Assembly (NCBI GenBank): GCA_030142905.1
Contig: JASJOG010000011.1
Location: 1,054,001 to 1,118,000 of the forward strand
Reading direction: 5' to 3'
DNA from: Heliopora coerulea
Taxonomy: Eukaryota > Cnidaria > Anthozoa > Scleralcyonacea > Helioporidae
Length of the DNA stretch: 64,000 bases
In this document: in pieces, positions 50,551 through 61,000 of the stretch
Numbering within the stretch: the stretch's first letter is position 1
Layout of the letters: every line of letters starts with the position of its first letter
Notes under the pieces: generated by a model
The model's database searches: none
Told to the model about the DNA's origin: nothing
The model's input: the letters and a program-made list of their open reading frames with translations, nothing else
Position numbers and translations under genes: made by a program

Positions 50551-50598
<48 letters not shown>

Positions 50599-52705
50599 TT
50601 TAACGCATACGTACTAAATTACAATTTCCATGCCAGCAAACCTTGATATGCAGACTTGAATTTTGTATGTGACAATAAAATAAAACATATTCCGAAGAAT
50701 AATGTCATCTTGAAAACTCAAGACATGAGTCAATACAAGATAAAACTATTGTTGAAACTGTGATATTTCGACTTTATTTCAAAGTCATCCTCAGACAGAA
50801 TGATATTACAATAGCATGCCAGAGTCTATATACAGGAGGTGTGATGACATCATCGAGACGGAATTAGGAAACACTACCGGTAATCCCCATTTACATGCTG
50901 AGATGTTGAGAAGCTGTGATGCTAATTAGAAATTCTCACCACCATGAATAAAGCGGTTGAGCGTAAACTTCTATTGTAAATAGGGATTACCGGTAGTGTT
51001 TCCTAATTCCGTCTCGATGATGTCATCACACCTCCTGTATATACACTCTGGTATGTTATTGTAATATCATTCTGTCTGAGGATGACTTTGAAATAAAGTC
51101 GAAATATCACAGTTTCAACAATAGTTTTATCTTGTATTGACTCATGTCTTGAGTTCTCAAGATGACATTATTCTTCAGAATATGTTTTATTTTATACTTT
51201 TTGAAGTTGTCGGCTGGTCATGGTATGTGACTATTGTATGAGACTATGAGCACCTAGGATGTAGAATAATCTAGAACATGCCTCAATATTTAGCAACACT
51301 TTAGTAGACATTTAAATTGTTCAAAAAAGACGCTCACTCTTTTCCTTCATGACGCTTGCAGCCTGCTTTTGTAGTTTGTATAAACGATCTATATTTTCAC
51401 ATGATGTTGAGCCCCAGTATAATACACGTGGTTTTAGTGCACAAACCTCACCCGCCCGTCACTCAAATATTGCAGGAACTTCAAGTGAGCACTAAAGTTC
51501 CGGTTAGCCCTTGCACGCCCAGGGTTTCATCAATCGTGTTTCACGTGAGAGACTAACATGTTCTTTCTTGGAAAGTTTTGCGTATTGCTAGCGTCAGAAG
51601 TGATTTTGCGCCTTAGAACGGTTTACATCTAATTCGTCTGTTTCGACTCTCTTTAGGAAATTAATGAAACAAAATCCACAACTCCCGGACCTCCGGGACC
51701 CCGTGGTCTACAAGGACATCAAGGTCCTCCTGGAATTCAGGGTCCACCTGGTATGAAAGGCGAAGATGGACAACGAGGGAGTAAAGGTCCGCCGGGACAA
51801 CAAGGACCCCAAGGCTTAGAAGGTCCTCGTGGATCTCAGGGAGTCCGGGGACCTCAAGGACCCAAAGGCGATACTGGAGCAAGTGGTGCAAACAGTTTCA
51901 AGCAATGTATCTTTTTAACTCAAAAAAACAAACAGCATGTGCACCATGACAGATATGTCTACGTCACTGCCAGGGCCAATGTGGTTAGTGATATCAATAT
52001 ATGGTGGAAATGAGAAAGGCTCAGGAGCAAGAAAGAACAGGAATTGTGGGCAGACGAGAGGGGAGAGAGATAAAGAGAGATTAGGATGAAGAACATACGG
52101 AGACGACGGGGAAGAGGGACAAAAAGGACAAGACAGACAGACAGACGGGCAAACAGGAGGGCGGGCAGACAGGGAGGCACACAAGAAAAAAACGAGAGAG
52201 ACAGGAGATGGGTAGGGGGATAAATGGAACAAGCGCAGGAAGAATAAGGGGAAAAAGGAAGAATGAAAAAATGAAAGAAAGGATGAAAGAGAGAAAAAAA
52301 GAAAGAAAGAAAGAAGGAAAGAAGGAAAGAAAGAAAGAGAGAAAGAAACAAACAAACAAAGAAAAAAGAAAGAAGAAAAGGAAGAAAGAAAGGAGAGAAA
52401 GAGAGAAAGAAACAAAGAAAGAAGGAAATTGTCGGCTGGTTCTGGATACACGTATCAGTTTAGGATTTTCATATTTTCTTTCTTAGAACACTACTATTAT
52501 TGGAGGTTCCTGTTCGTCGGTCATCGCTGCTGAAAGTAGTCTTTATCGAAGGCTTAACGGTAATTATTTTTGTGCTTGTACAGGGAAGACCAAAGCGAAA
52601 CATCCCCCAAATAATAATCCTGACGATGACGATGACGATGACGATGACAGTAAACATAAATTGATGGACTGCATCATCAACTACTGGGAATGCCCGACTG
52701 TTTAA
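45062..52705 (+). CDS. Secreted collagen-like protein with coiled coil and acidic Cys-rich C-terminus
   Basis: Seven exons, all phase 0: 45062-45169, 46365-46553, 47446-47490, 49220-49264, 49720-49812, 51657-51983 and 52487-52705, giving 341 residues. A signal peptide ([20 protein letters not shown]) is followed by [18 protein letters not shown] and further Gly-X-Y triplets with an SIV interruption. Then come [12 protein letters not shown], a heptad-like segment ([15 protein letters not shown]...), a second block of 23 uninterrupted Gly-X-Y triplets (residues about 168-236), and a C-terminal domain with six cysteines (FKQC, GGSC, YFCAC, MDC, WEC). That domain includes nine consecutive Asp followed by SKHK. 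It is likely a trimeric extracellular matrix or skeletal-matrix-type protein. Exons 4 and 5 have weak pyrimidine tracts. Exon 6 could instead read into its intron and stop at 52013 (VSDINIWWK), which would drop the acidic exon. Confidence 0.75.
45851..46156. mobile_element. MITE with perfect CTACCGTATTTAC terminal inverted repeats
   Basis: Perfect 13-bp ends: CTACCGTATTTAC at 45851 and GTAAATACGGTAG at 46144-46156. The 306-bp body has GC-rich edges (gggccgccctcggataaac, gagcgccgcat) and no ORF. No clear target duplication was seen. It is inserted in intron 1 of the collagen-like gene. Confidence 0.85.
47258..47365. mobile_element. Degenerate CCATTAAGG-family element (copy g)
   Basis: Retains ctttggctaaagccggacga and ttttactcgtcaa but the ends are eroded (ttaactctttcctggcag). 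It lies in intron 2 of the collagen-like gene. Confidence 0.5.
47745..47905 (-). mobile_element. tRNA-derived SINE copy, minus strand
   Basis: On the minus strand: ggtaactcaattgttaaagc (box A-like), then accagaaggttacgggtccgatccccgtctggg (box B-like). The tRNA-like part is preceded by ttagctcaccatctgag. It faces the copy at 48040-48215. Confidence 0.65.
48040..48215 (+). mobile_element. tRNA-derived SINE copy, plus strand
   Basis: ggtagctcaatggttagagt (box A-like) and gcgggttcgatctccgtctg (box B-like), with upstream ggttgcacatatgtcgaact and ccttagctcgcc. Together with the minus copy and a tail fragment at 47915-48000 it makes an imperfect palindrome of about 500 bp. Confidence 0.7.
50179..50206. 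repeat. (TA)n microsatellite
   Basis: About 14 tandem TA units in intron 5 of the collagen-like gene. A shorter run is at 50079-50095. Confidence 0.85.
50455..50560 (-). repeat. Dispersed repeat, copy 2 (inverted relative to copy 1)
   Basis: gtgtctctactctgagagaa, tgaggctcgtccaatcaaag and gcgtgttattttat are the reverse complement of the 43607-43715 repeat, with moderate divergence. The copy abuts a (TA)n run. Confidence 0.6.
50557..50596. repeat. (TA)n microsatellite
   Basis: About 20 TA units directly after the dispersed repeat copy 2. Confidence 0.85.
50676..51195. mobile_element. Large foldback element, family F (copy 3), near-identical arms
   Basis: Arms of about 225 bp (50678-50905 and 50973-51193) are almost perfectly inverted. 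They include atgtcatcttgaaaactcaa, gaaactgtgatatttcgact, caggaggtgtgatgacatca and gtttcctaattccgtctcga, with a 70-bp spacer. It has the same order of motifs as copies 1 and 2, but longer. It lies in intron 5 of the collagen-like gene. Confidence 0.88.
52255..52430. repeat. (GAAA)n purine-strand microsatellite
   Basis: Long gaaa/gaaag runs continuing from a ga-rich stretch beginning near 52020. It is polypurine on the plus strand for about 400 bp and lies in intron 6. It generates several spurious ORFs on both strands. Confidence 0.9.
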
Positions 52706-53439
52706 GATGTAACTATGGCGCAGATTGTGAAATATCTGGTGTAGTTTTGTAGTATCGTTAATTAAAAAAAATCATTCCAGTGTCACCCCGTACATATATT
52801 TCTTGTTTATAGTCCCCGAAATCCTAAATAAATCACAAATCCATGCAGTGGATTATTTTGGCGAACGAATCATAAGGGAGTGGAAATTGTTTCAAAAACT
52901 TACAGACATAAATGATGACCTACCATTTTAGGTCACTGACCGTTTGTACACCTCAATTTTTTAAAAAAAAAAAAAACCCATCAACTCCAAACCCAGAAAT
53001 ATCACCTGTGTTGGGACTATTGATTGCAATTGACGACACTTGGTGGAAATGGGCAATTATTCGTTGGTAAATTTAGCGGTATGACTTTGCCGGCAAATAG
53101 TCTCAAGCAACACTACCTCGTTGGCTACTTTTTCCGTCTGATTCTTTCAATTCGTCTAAACTTTAAAGAACTTTATCTCTCAGCTTTCCAAACACTTGAT
53201 ATCTGCCTTCTTTGGCGTCCATGTTTCTGCTCCATACCGACGTACTCTTATTTCTAACGATTTAACAAGTCCCTACTTACAAAGGTACATTTGGCTTCAC
53301 TAGGTCACAGAAGGAGTGAAAACCAAGGCACTCAGACCTTTTGTTATTTGGAATTGTGTTCATTAAGATCTGAGACAAATAGTGATCCCGAATTTTAGGC
53401 CAATCTACACGTTGCCCTAGCCCGAGAGAAGACTTGCTG

Positions 53440-53690
53440 CGCGTGCGCGGATGCAACAATGTTGAACTGCGCGACCAAACGAGTGCAACTTTGTTGTTCA
53501 CACGTGAGAGCAAGAGAAATGTGAACGATATTCCATCAAATGTTTGATGGAAATCAAACTTCGTTCATCACCATACAACATCATGCAGATGATGTTACAC
53601 GGTGGCCAAACGAATTCAACATGTTGCATTCAACAATGTTGAACGATGTTGAGTCGCGATGTTGCGTTCGTTTGGGCAGGGCTTTATATT
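53440..53690. repeat. Repeat region with CAACAATGTTG-type palindromes
   Basis: Words such as caacaatgttgaactgc, caacatgttgcattcaac, aatgttgaacgatgttgag and gcgatgttgcgttcg recur within 250 bp. This looks like a decayed inverted-repeat element. Confidence 0.45.
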
Positions 53691-55131
53691 TGATAAATCA
53701 AGCAGACATGCTCATTTGGTGGTCCACTGGCTAAAACCGGCCACGCCTGGTACGCAGACTAAATCAACCCGGCTGGGCGTTGAGAGAAAGATCTAATTTT
53801 ACCGGTTGTCATCCCCTTAGGCCCCCTGGGTATGTTATCAGCTAATCCTTACTCATTCTCGTTTCTGTTAATAAAGTAGTAAGCATTTCCACTCCTGTGA
53901 CAACTGAAAGCTAACGAAGTATTTTTCCAAGGTCAAAATGTGTTGGTCTCGCTCAATTATTCCTACCCCTCTGCATCCTTGCAAATCAAATTGGTACTTG
54001 CATACGAAAACCTTGGGCAACTCTAAAAGAGTATATCCCTTCCCCTCTCTTCCAAGGGAGTAGTTTGTATTTGATTCTCAGATTACGCACCCTTGAGAAC
54101 GCTGAGACTGCAAGACACAAACCCGGTGGCAAACAATTGTTGTGTTAATTTGTGGATTATTTGTGTGAGGTCAGCATCTCTGGTCACATAGAAGGAATAA
54201 CTGGGCAACTAAAACGAGGTAAGATTCGTGGCTATTGTCGTTGCAGAAAGGCCAAAATTGCTCGCAGTTTAAAGAATGTGTGCGCGATGAAATCTTGTTA
54301 GAGTTCTCGGCAGGTTTCGAGTTTCCTTAGTTTTCGGCATTCCTTGGTTTAGTTATTCCTTGAAAGACTTCGTCTCTTACTATCGAACGTACAGCTTTAG
54401 TTAGTTAGGCTGCCTTACAGAAGTTAAAGAAGTGCGTCTTCTAAAATGCCGATGGGATGAAGGCTTCGCAAAGCAATGTACCTGCCAAGGTGCACGCTTC
54501 GGCTTTGCCTGCAGACTGTTAATTAACAGAGAGTGACGCTGGATAGGTGGGCTAGCCAGCGAGGGAGGAAGATCGCCGTCGCTTTTAATATTTTCCGGGA
54601 TCGTGGTTAGTGTGAAGTCTGATACGAGGGACCCTTAAAAAGATTGTGTTAACAAAATATTCATCAATTTTTTACTTTGCAGAATATATTCTAAACAAAA
54701 AACGCAAATAATTCAGTGTAGTTGCTTCATGAGAAAGGACAGTTAATCAATTGTAAGTTGGCGATGAAAACCGCGACATTGTTCGTGATGCTTAATTCAT
54801 GATTTTTATGTCTTATTTCATTCATTCGAATAGTGAGCACGCAATAGATCATTTCGCCCACAACTTGACTTGTCCCGGTAATTAGAAGTACCTGCCTGCA
54901 CATTGTACCAAATTCCTGACAGCAAATTAAATTGATTAGTCTGGTTTCAGTAAGACTAGATAACTTGAAACTAGCGTACAGCAACTTGAGTGGCGTTCTG
55001 CACTGTGACGAAAAGTCTCCAACATTAGCCGCACCGCTTCATCAATTTCATGAATTTCTCTCGTTTTTGTCGACACTATATTTTGCACAGCTACCCAACT
55101 GTCAGTCTTCTCCAGCGAAACGGTCTCATTA

Positions 55132-55277
55132 ACATCTGGTTTGGGAACGGGGCTATCAGACGGCTATTATAAGCTCGTGCTATGATTGTCCTGTACTACG
55201 ATTAACATCTATTTTGAGAACGGGCTATCAGACGACTATTAATAAGTTCGAGCAATGATTCTCCAGTAGCGTGATTA
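55132..55277. repeat. 73-bp tandem duplication
   Basis: taacatctggtttgggaacg...tgtcctgtactacgat is followed by taacatctattttgagaacg...ctccagtagcgtgat. Two units with about 80% agreement by eye. Confidence 0.65.
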
Positions 55278-56269
55278 GCAGCAGATTGAATCGACCGATG
55301 ACATCGATTTTGGCCGAAGACTCAGCATCTTTGAGAATTTAAAGATGAGATTGAAGTAAAGCCTTGTCCCTGAAGTCAAGCGGATGTCGGGATTTGCGTC
55401 TGGAATAGACGTTTTGAAGTGGAATAAGGAAAGTATTGAGGTCGGTACGTTTGTTCTGCTTTCCGTTTGACAAGCATAGCGTGGGCATATTAGACCCGTG
55501 CCTGTCTGCCGCTTAGCTATAGGAATCAGTTTGTTCAAAGAGTTCACTCCTAACTGGACCACGAAATGGCACAAAATTTGTGTTTTTAAGCGACCACTGG
55601 AAAATGGGAAGTTTGTAGGTACGCACTGAAACACAGGCTTGAATCAAGTGTTATTTTTGTTGGTCGTTAGGGCGAAGGTCTTCTGGGTAAGAGCTGGAAT
55701 CGTTCTGAAATAAATCCGCTTGGAGGATTACTCTCGTGTTCCATATTGACAAGAACTGTAGATGCAGTAAATTAAACAAGAGGGAAAGTGTTTCACCCGT
55801 GAGCCAAACATCGAGACATGATGTTGGAAAAAAGGCAGTGATAGCCGAGTTTTTTAACCAACTTCAAGATGTTTGGATTGGGGATAAAACACACGCTCAA
55901 GTGTTTGACCTAACTTTTCGGCTAGATCCGTATTTTAGGTGAAAATCCGGCCGAAGGTTGTCGAAATTTTCTGCTAATAAGATTACATATCCAAACTCCA
56001 TTTCGGTTCTGATATATTTTATTTTCATCTTATGAATTCTGATTAAGTTTGAGAATGTCAACTCACAGACTCTTGGATTGACCAGGAAAATATCTTGTTA
56101 GTTATTTCGCGTTAGATGGAGCAAAGTAATGAAGGATGAAAGCCCTTGGTTGAGAAAAAAGAACTGTAAAAAGACACTTAAAAAATACGTGCACGACAGA
56201 TAAAATAATAATGCACTCTTTTCGCAATGCAACTCAACTTCTAATAGTATAAAATACGCATTTGGAAAA

Positions 56270-57230
56270 CAGTACCCTCTAATGGCCCTTGAAAATGAAA
56301 ACAATGGCCCTTCGAAATGTCGTAATTTGGAAAACGACCTTTAATTTGCTCGATTGTAATTTCAGGGGCCTACTTGTCTGCTGACATATGTATTGTATGT
56401 CTGTTCATATTCCCGGTGATAGGGAGATTTAGTGCCCCAAATGGACTGAAGTTGTCGCTTCGGTGAGGGCGTTGTATTTAATCAGTCAGATTTCGGGACA
56501 ATATCTCGTCACGGGTTACCAACGGGCTGCTTTGAGTTATTGCTTGTCTTTTTCGCTCACTTTGGATTACGCACGGTTGGTCTCTTGCATTATGGTTTGT
56601 GCGTCCTGAATACACCTAATTAGCATAATTATAAGGCAGATGTGAGAGAAAGTTTCGGAAAAGAAAGGTAAGTCATTTGTGGCACCGAAGGAGTGCGATA
56701 TCACATTTTCAGTCCGTTATTTAGGCGTTTTGACGAATAAGTTCTTCATGTGTTCTTGATCGTAGGTTTAACGTATAGCAGGGCGCGTACCCTGAAACGT
56801 TGTCTTCAAGGTACTTGGCAGATTTTGCCTTCATAATGTGATTATCTTTCGGGTTTTGTCTTCCGCCGACAGCAGTTAAGCGCAGATGTGGCGTGCTGAC
56901 AACCAGAGCTCTTGCTAAGATCTGTAAACGAAACCACTTTGAAATCTACAACTACTGCAATAGCACTTGTTAGCTGTTGGTGAACTTCTGATGAAGAGAT
57001 TCCCGACAGCATCTTTCTTGATGCGCGAAGTAATCCAATACCTGCCTGATTAGTCGACGGCGAATTTGTCTCGGATGAGTTGATGTTCGGAAAAAAAAAA
57101 TAAAAAAATAAAATACAGGAAACTGCTGTAGTGTTACAGCTACTGCTGTACGACGTCATTGTACTGAATGGTAGAATTGTACATTACTAATCGTAATGCA
57201 ACAAAATTCTGGTAGTATGAAGTCGTCGGA
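56270..57230 (+). repeat. Recurrent module, unit 1
   Basis: Begins aatggccctt..., then gtctgctgacatatgtattg, gggacaatatctcgtcacgg, aattagcataattataaggc and an exon-like end ggaaaagaaag/gtaagtc (splice donor consensus at about 56667). No coding frame is evident. The same order of landmarks occurs in units 2 and 3. Confidence 0.5.
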
Positions 57231-58794
57231 AATCAAATGAAATGGCCCTTGCAAATCTTCTGTTAGCAAACCAAATCTTACTATAGCAAGAGTGCAGTTT
57301 AGCGGATACACTTGTTCGCTGACATATTTACTCTATGTTAGCCCGACTCCCAGGGGGTAGTGAGACTTTCAGAGCCCGAATAGTTTCGAAATTATCGCAC
57401 TCGTGACGCATCATATATATAGCGCACTGTATTTCCGGCGTGCTATCTCGTCACGCGATATCTTTGAGCTATTTTCAGTTGTTCCTCGTTACTCTGTTTC
57501 TAATTCTAAAGATCTCTTTATTGCGCTTTGTTAGCCATTTGGATGATTTACCGTTCACGTCCCAAAGATATATCTGATTAGCATGATTGTAAGGCCGACG
57601 TGGAAAAGATCCCTCAAAGAATTAAAATAAGTCGTGTAAAGTACCAACCCAATACAATATTATTATTCAACCTACGCGAATTCAAGTGGTTTGGGGAATA
57701 AATTACTGCTCCGTTGATGCAGATGTCTATAACAAAGTGTACGCTCCTAGAAACATCGTTTTGGTACTTGACAGTTTCCAGCCTTGCTATTTGATTACCT
57801 TTCTGTCTTTGTCTTTCACCAACTGTGGCCTGGCACAGCTGTACCACATTGACAACCACATCGTTTGACTAGAAACAACCCAGAATTCTGTCTACGAACT
57901 TCTGTCGTGATAATCTCAGTAATTGAACAGAATGAATCACAAAATGTCGATTCGAGGGTGCTTGCGAGAGAAGCTTAGTGAAAGCTTCGATAATTTATCA
58001 AGAAAAACAAATATTACCCATCTGAGGGCATCTGTTTTGAATACAGTGCCAAGTAATCTAACACTCGTTCAATTAATTGTTCAAGAATTTTGTATCAGAT
58101 GAGCTGATGAACGTCTCAATATCGCGGTTTCGAGTTGGTAGGTTTAAGAACTCAATTGCAGTAAAAGGGACTATTTCCGCTTGTCTTCGCCCACTTTCGG
58201 AGCTCTGTGTAAATATCTGTCGAGGATCTGTATGGATGTGCAGAGTCTGCTGACATATGTAAGATGGGCAAATTTATTAAGGGACCTTACATCGTAATAA
58301 TTATCGACGGAGCTAATTTTCCCGGCAGAAAAAGTGTTATCAAGATGAAAAGTACACAAAGGTCGGTTGTCGTTTTTGATCTTGTTGCGGCCCTGCTTAA
58401 AGTACGGTTGACGTGTAGATAACAAATTCTAGTTTCTTACAATGGTATGGGCGTTTGAAAAGAATTTCTCAATAACTTCATTTGTAGAACTTGCATTGGA
58501 CTTTATCAAACTAGCTTCGGTTTAATCGCCTGTTTCTTTACAAGTTCCCAAATCCCGCATTGTCATGACTACATTTTTCAAAATGTTGCATGTTTGTAAT
58601 TCCTTTTTCATTTGAGATGTAAACGTAGATCTTACTGGATAGAAAGTTATCCAGTCATTTTATTGGCCACGTAGGTGTTTTGGCAATTCTGAAAGGCCAG
58701 ACAAAATGTAAGTTGACTTGCATAAGTACCATGTCCAAGTCGTATCAGAAGGTATTTTACTCAGTGAGAAATTAGTTAGAGAATGCAGTTGGAC

Positions 58795-58980
58795 TAGGGT
58801 ATACATATATGTATACGTATACATATATACATATACATATACTGATACAAATACATGTACATATACACTTTTATGTGAATGTATACGCGCACCCACACAC
58901 GCATGCACACACACTATACATATGTAATATATGTAAATATATTATACAAATATATACAAATACATATAATATTTAAAAAA
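58795..58980. repeat. (TA/CA)n microsatellite
   Basis: tatacatatatgtatacgta...cacacacgcatgcacacaca...atataatatttaaa. Produces paired spurious ORFs on both strands. Confidence 0.85.
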
Positions 58981-59249
58981 CTGAGCAGGAGTGCTTTATC
59001 GGGATTTAAAACACAAGGTGATAGCCAAATGTTTTAGACCCGATAAAGCATGTACTGCAAGTTTTTTAAATTTCTTATAAAATTCTCCTCTTAATACGCT
59101 AATTTGTGAAGAAAGTTTGGAAATTTGTGTTCTCTAAGCCAAATAAATTAAATTTTTCTCCACCGATAAAGGCACATGTGTCTGTATTGCATATAAAGAC
59201 ACAACATAGTTATGATTTTCCTTTGTATTTTCCTCGTGAATTCTTTATG

Positions 59250-59251
<2 letters not shown>

Positions 59252-59293
<42 letters not shown>

Positions 59294-59475
59294 AGGTGTA
59301 TGTATATGTGTATATGCATATGCATATGTATGTATACATGTATACGTACACACACAAACATGTACATATATACGGATAAACGCATACACATATACATGAA
59401 CACATATACACATACGCGCATCCATATCCATATACGTATTCGTACATATATATATGCACAAATGCATACACATGC
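59252..59475. repeat. (TA)n / (TACA)n microsatellite
   Basis: About 19 pure TA units, then variants (tgtatatgcatatgcatatg, cacatatacacatacgcg). The origin of several Tyr/Ile/Cys-rich false ORFs. Confidence 0.85.
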
Positions 59476-59514
59476 AAAGGTACCTAAACATGCTGTTCAG
59501 ATATTGATACATGT

Positions 59515-60194
59515 TATGGCTATACCAGTATGCAAACCGGTTATTTCCGGTGCCTTACTCTGTCGTTAGTCACGCGATACGTAAGATATTTTAGGCTGCC
59601 GTAAATGACCCTCCTCTGTCATACCTTCATTTTTTTGCGTTCGGTTGGTTGACTGTGCAACTTTTGCGCCTTCTGAATATAATTTATTGGCTCAACTATA
59701 CAGCAGACGAGGAAAAATATTTCTGAAAGCAAAAATGGGTAAGTTGAGAAAAGTAACGAACCAGACTATCAATTGTTTGACCATTAATCAAGCAGCTTGT
59801 TAAACGTGTCGTTGCTCTGCTATTAGCGCGTTAGTCCCATAAGTCATGCCCTTCCAGCGGAACGTTGTCTTCTTAGTTAAACTGTAGCGCCGTTGAATTA
59901 ATTCCCAAGAGTGCTGTCTCGCTCGATATCCTAGTCCAGGATGGTTGATTACTATAGCGACTTCGCTGCTTCCTTCACTTCAAATTTCCAAGGACTGTGC
60001 GAGTGGTAATTTCTCAGAGTCCGCTTTGAAAGCGACTATCATAAGAGTACTTGCAAGGTGACTTAGTGATTCAACTTGGAGTGTTCCACAAATTCTTGCT
60101 AGACTCGATCAATCAGTAATTCATGTCGCCTGCTTGTTTTGGATTCGTTCAGGCGTGTGTTATTGCTGTGATACGTCGTGTTTATGCATATACG

Positions 60195-60244
<50 letters not shown>

Positions 60245-61000
60245 CGTGTGTGCGTGTGTGTGTATTAAATAATATATAATATATGTATATATCAAGAGGA
60301 CTTTATAAAATGATTGCTTGGACTTGATTTGATATGATAGCTCTCGCAAAATACTTCTGTGGCATTTCGCCACAAATCCAAGACAAACAGAATATTTTTG
60401 TGGAAAAAGCGAACAGTTTTGGACGAACTGTTCTAAGCATTGAATTAGTGATACTGATGACTATGTTATGGACCCGGTTTTGCTTTTCACTGCAGTTACA
60501 TCTCTAGCTGTAGTGGAGTTGGTGACAATGAACAGTAAATTTTTGACGTGTTTGTCTCTGACATGCAGTTGTAGAACAAACGAGTAGTTCCGTAAATGAA
60601 GAGTAATACTTACAGAAGCTTCATTAATCTACAGGTTCACGCGTCTTGATCTACAAATTGAATATCTGCATTTAGCCTTTACCTCATACAATAACGTGAT
60701 CATCTTAAATTGTTCTTTGCCCTCCACCAGCTGTGGTCATACGCAGCTGAACATTAGCAAATACGATATCGTAACAGCCTTCTCACAGAACTCTCTTAAT
60801 TGACTGGTGCACAGAAAGTTGAGTCGAGTTTTCTCGGGGCAAGAACTGTATGAAATACGGCTTTGTTTGTTGGAGAAAAGTGTTCTGCTGTTGAGTACGT
60901 TTGGAGTATCAGTAACCTAATACTCGTTTACTTAATTGAGGAAGAATTCGCCTCTGCAAAGTTGATGCTTCGGGAGCTAAGCAAAGATGGTTGTGAGCCA
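59515..61000 (+). repeat. Recurrent module, unit 3
   Basis: ttatttccggtgccttactc...gttagtcacgcgatac, ttctgaatataatttattgg and agcagacgaggaaaaatatt, then aaaatggg/taagttg. Later come caccagctgtggtcatacgc and gtaacctaatactcgtttac, matching unit 2 about 2.9 kb away. It includes (TA)n/(GT)n at 60184-60300. No ORF spans it. Confidence 0.45.
60184..60300. repeat. (TA)n(GT)n compound microsatellite
   Basis: tatacgtatatgtatatata... followed by tgtgtgtgtgtgcgtgtgtg and ttaaataatatataatatat. Confidence 0.85.

Larger units (their letters stand above)
52706..56260. other. Gene-poor region downstream of the collagen-like gene
   Basis: The 3' flank of the collagen-like gene, then a caacatgttg/caacaatgttg-rich stretch (53440-53690) and a two-unit tandem duplication (55132-55277). 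ORFs of 60-120 codons on both strands have no recognised domain. One possible exon (55736-55942) was noted, but no splice partner was found. Confidence 0.45.
57240..59500 (+). repeat. Recurrent module, unit 2
   Basis: Begins aatggcccttgcaaatcttc, then ttcgctgacatatttactct, cgtgctatctcgtcacgcga, gattagcatgattgtaaggc and gatccctcaaag. Downstream blocks (accaactgtggcctggcaca; taatctaacactcgttcaat) recur in unit 3. The unit is lengthened by TA/CA microsatellites at 58.8-59.5 kb. Confidence 0.5.

Noticed and set aside
51915..52451. Long Ser/Phe/Leu-rich minus-strand ORFs (up to 178 codons)
   Set aside because: Antisense of the GAAA purine microsatellite and of the collagen exon edge. Periodic composition, no domain.
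55275..55634. 119-codon minus-strand ORF
   Set aside because: No recognisable motif and no splice context; composition like the surrounding non-coding DNA.
55736..55942. 68-codon plus-strand ORF with protein-like text (AEFFNQLQDVWIGDKTH)
   Set aside because: No partner exon or family found. Kept only as a note in the gene-poor region.
58660..59569. Several overlapping ORFs rich in Tyr, Ile, Cys and Val on both strands
   Set aside because: Translations of (TA)n/(TACA)n repeats.
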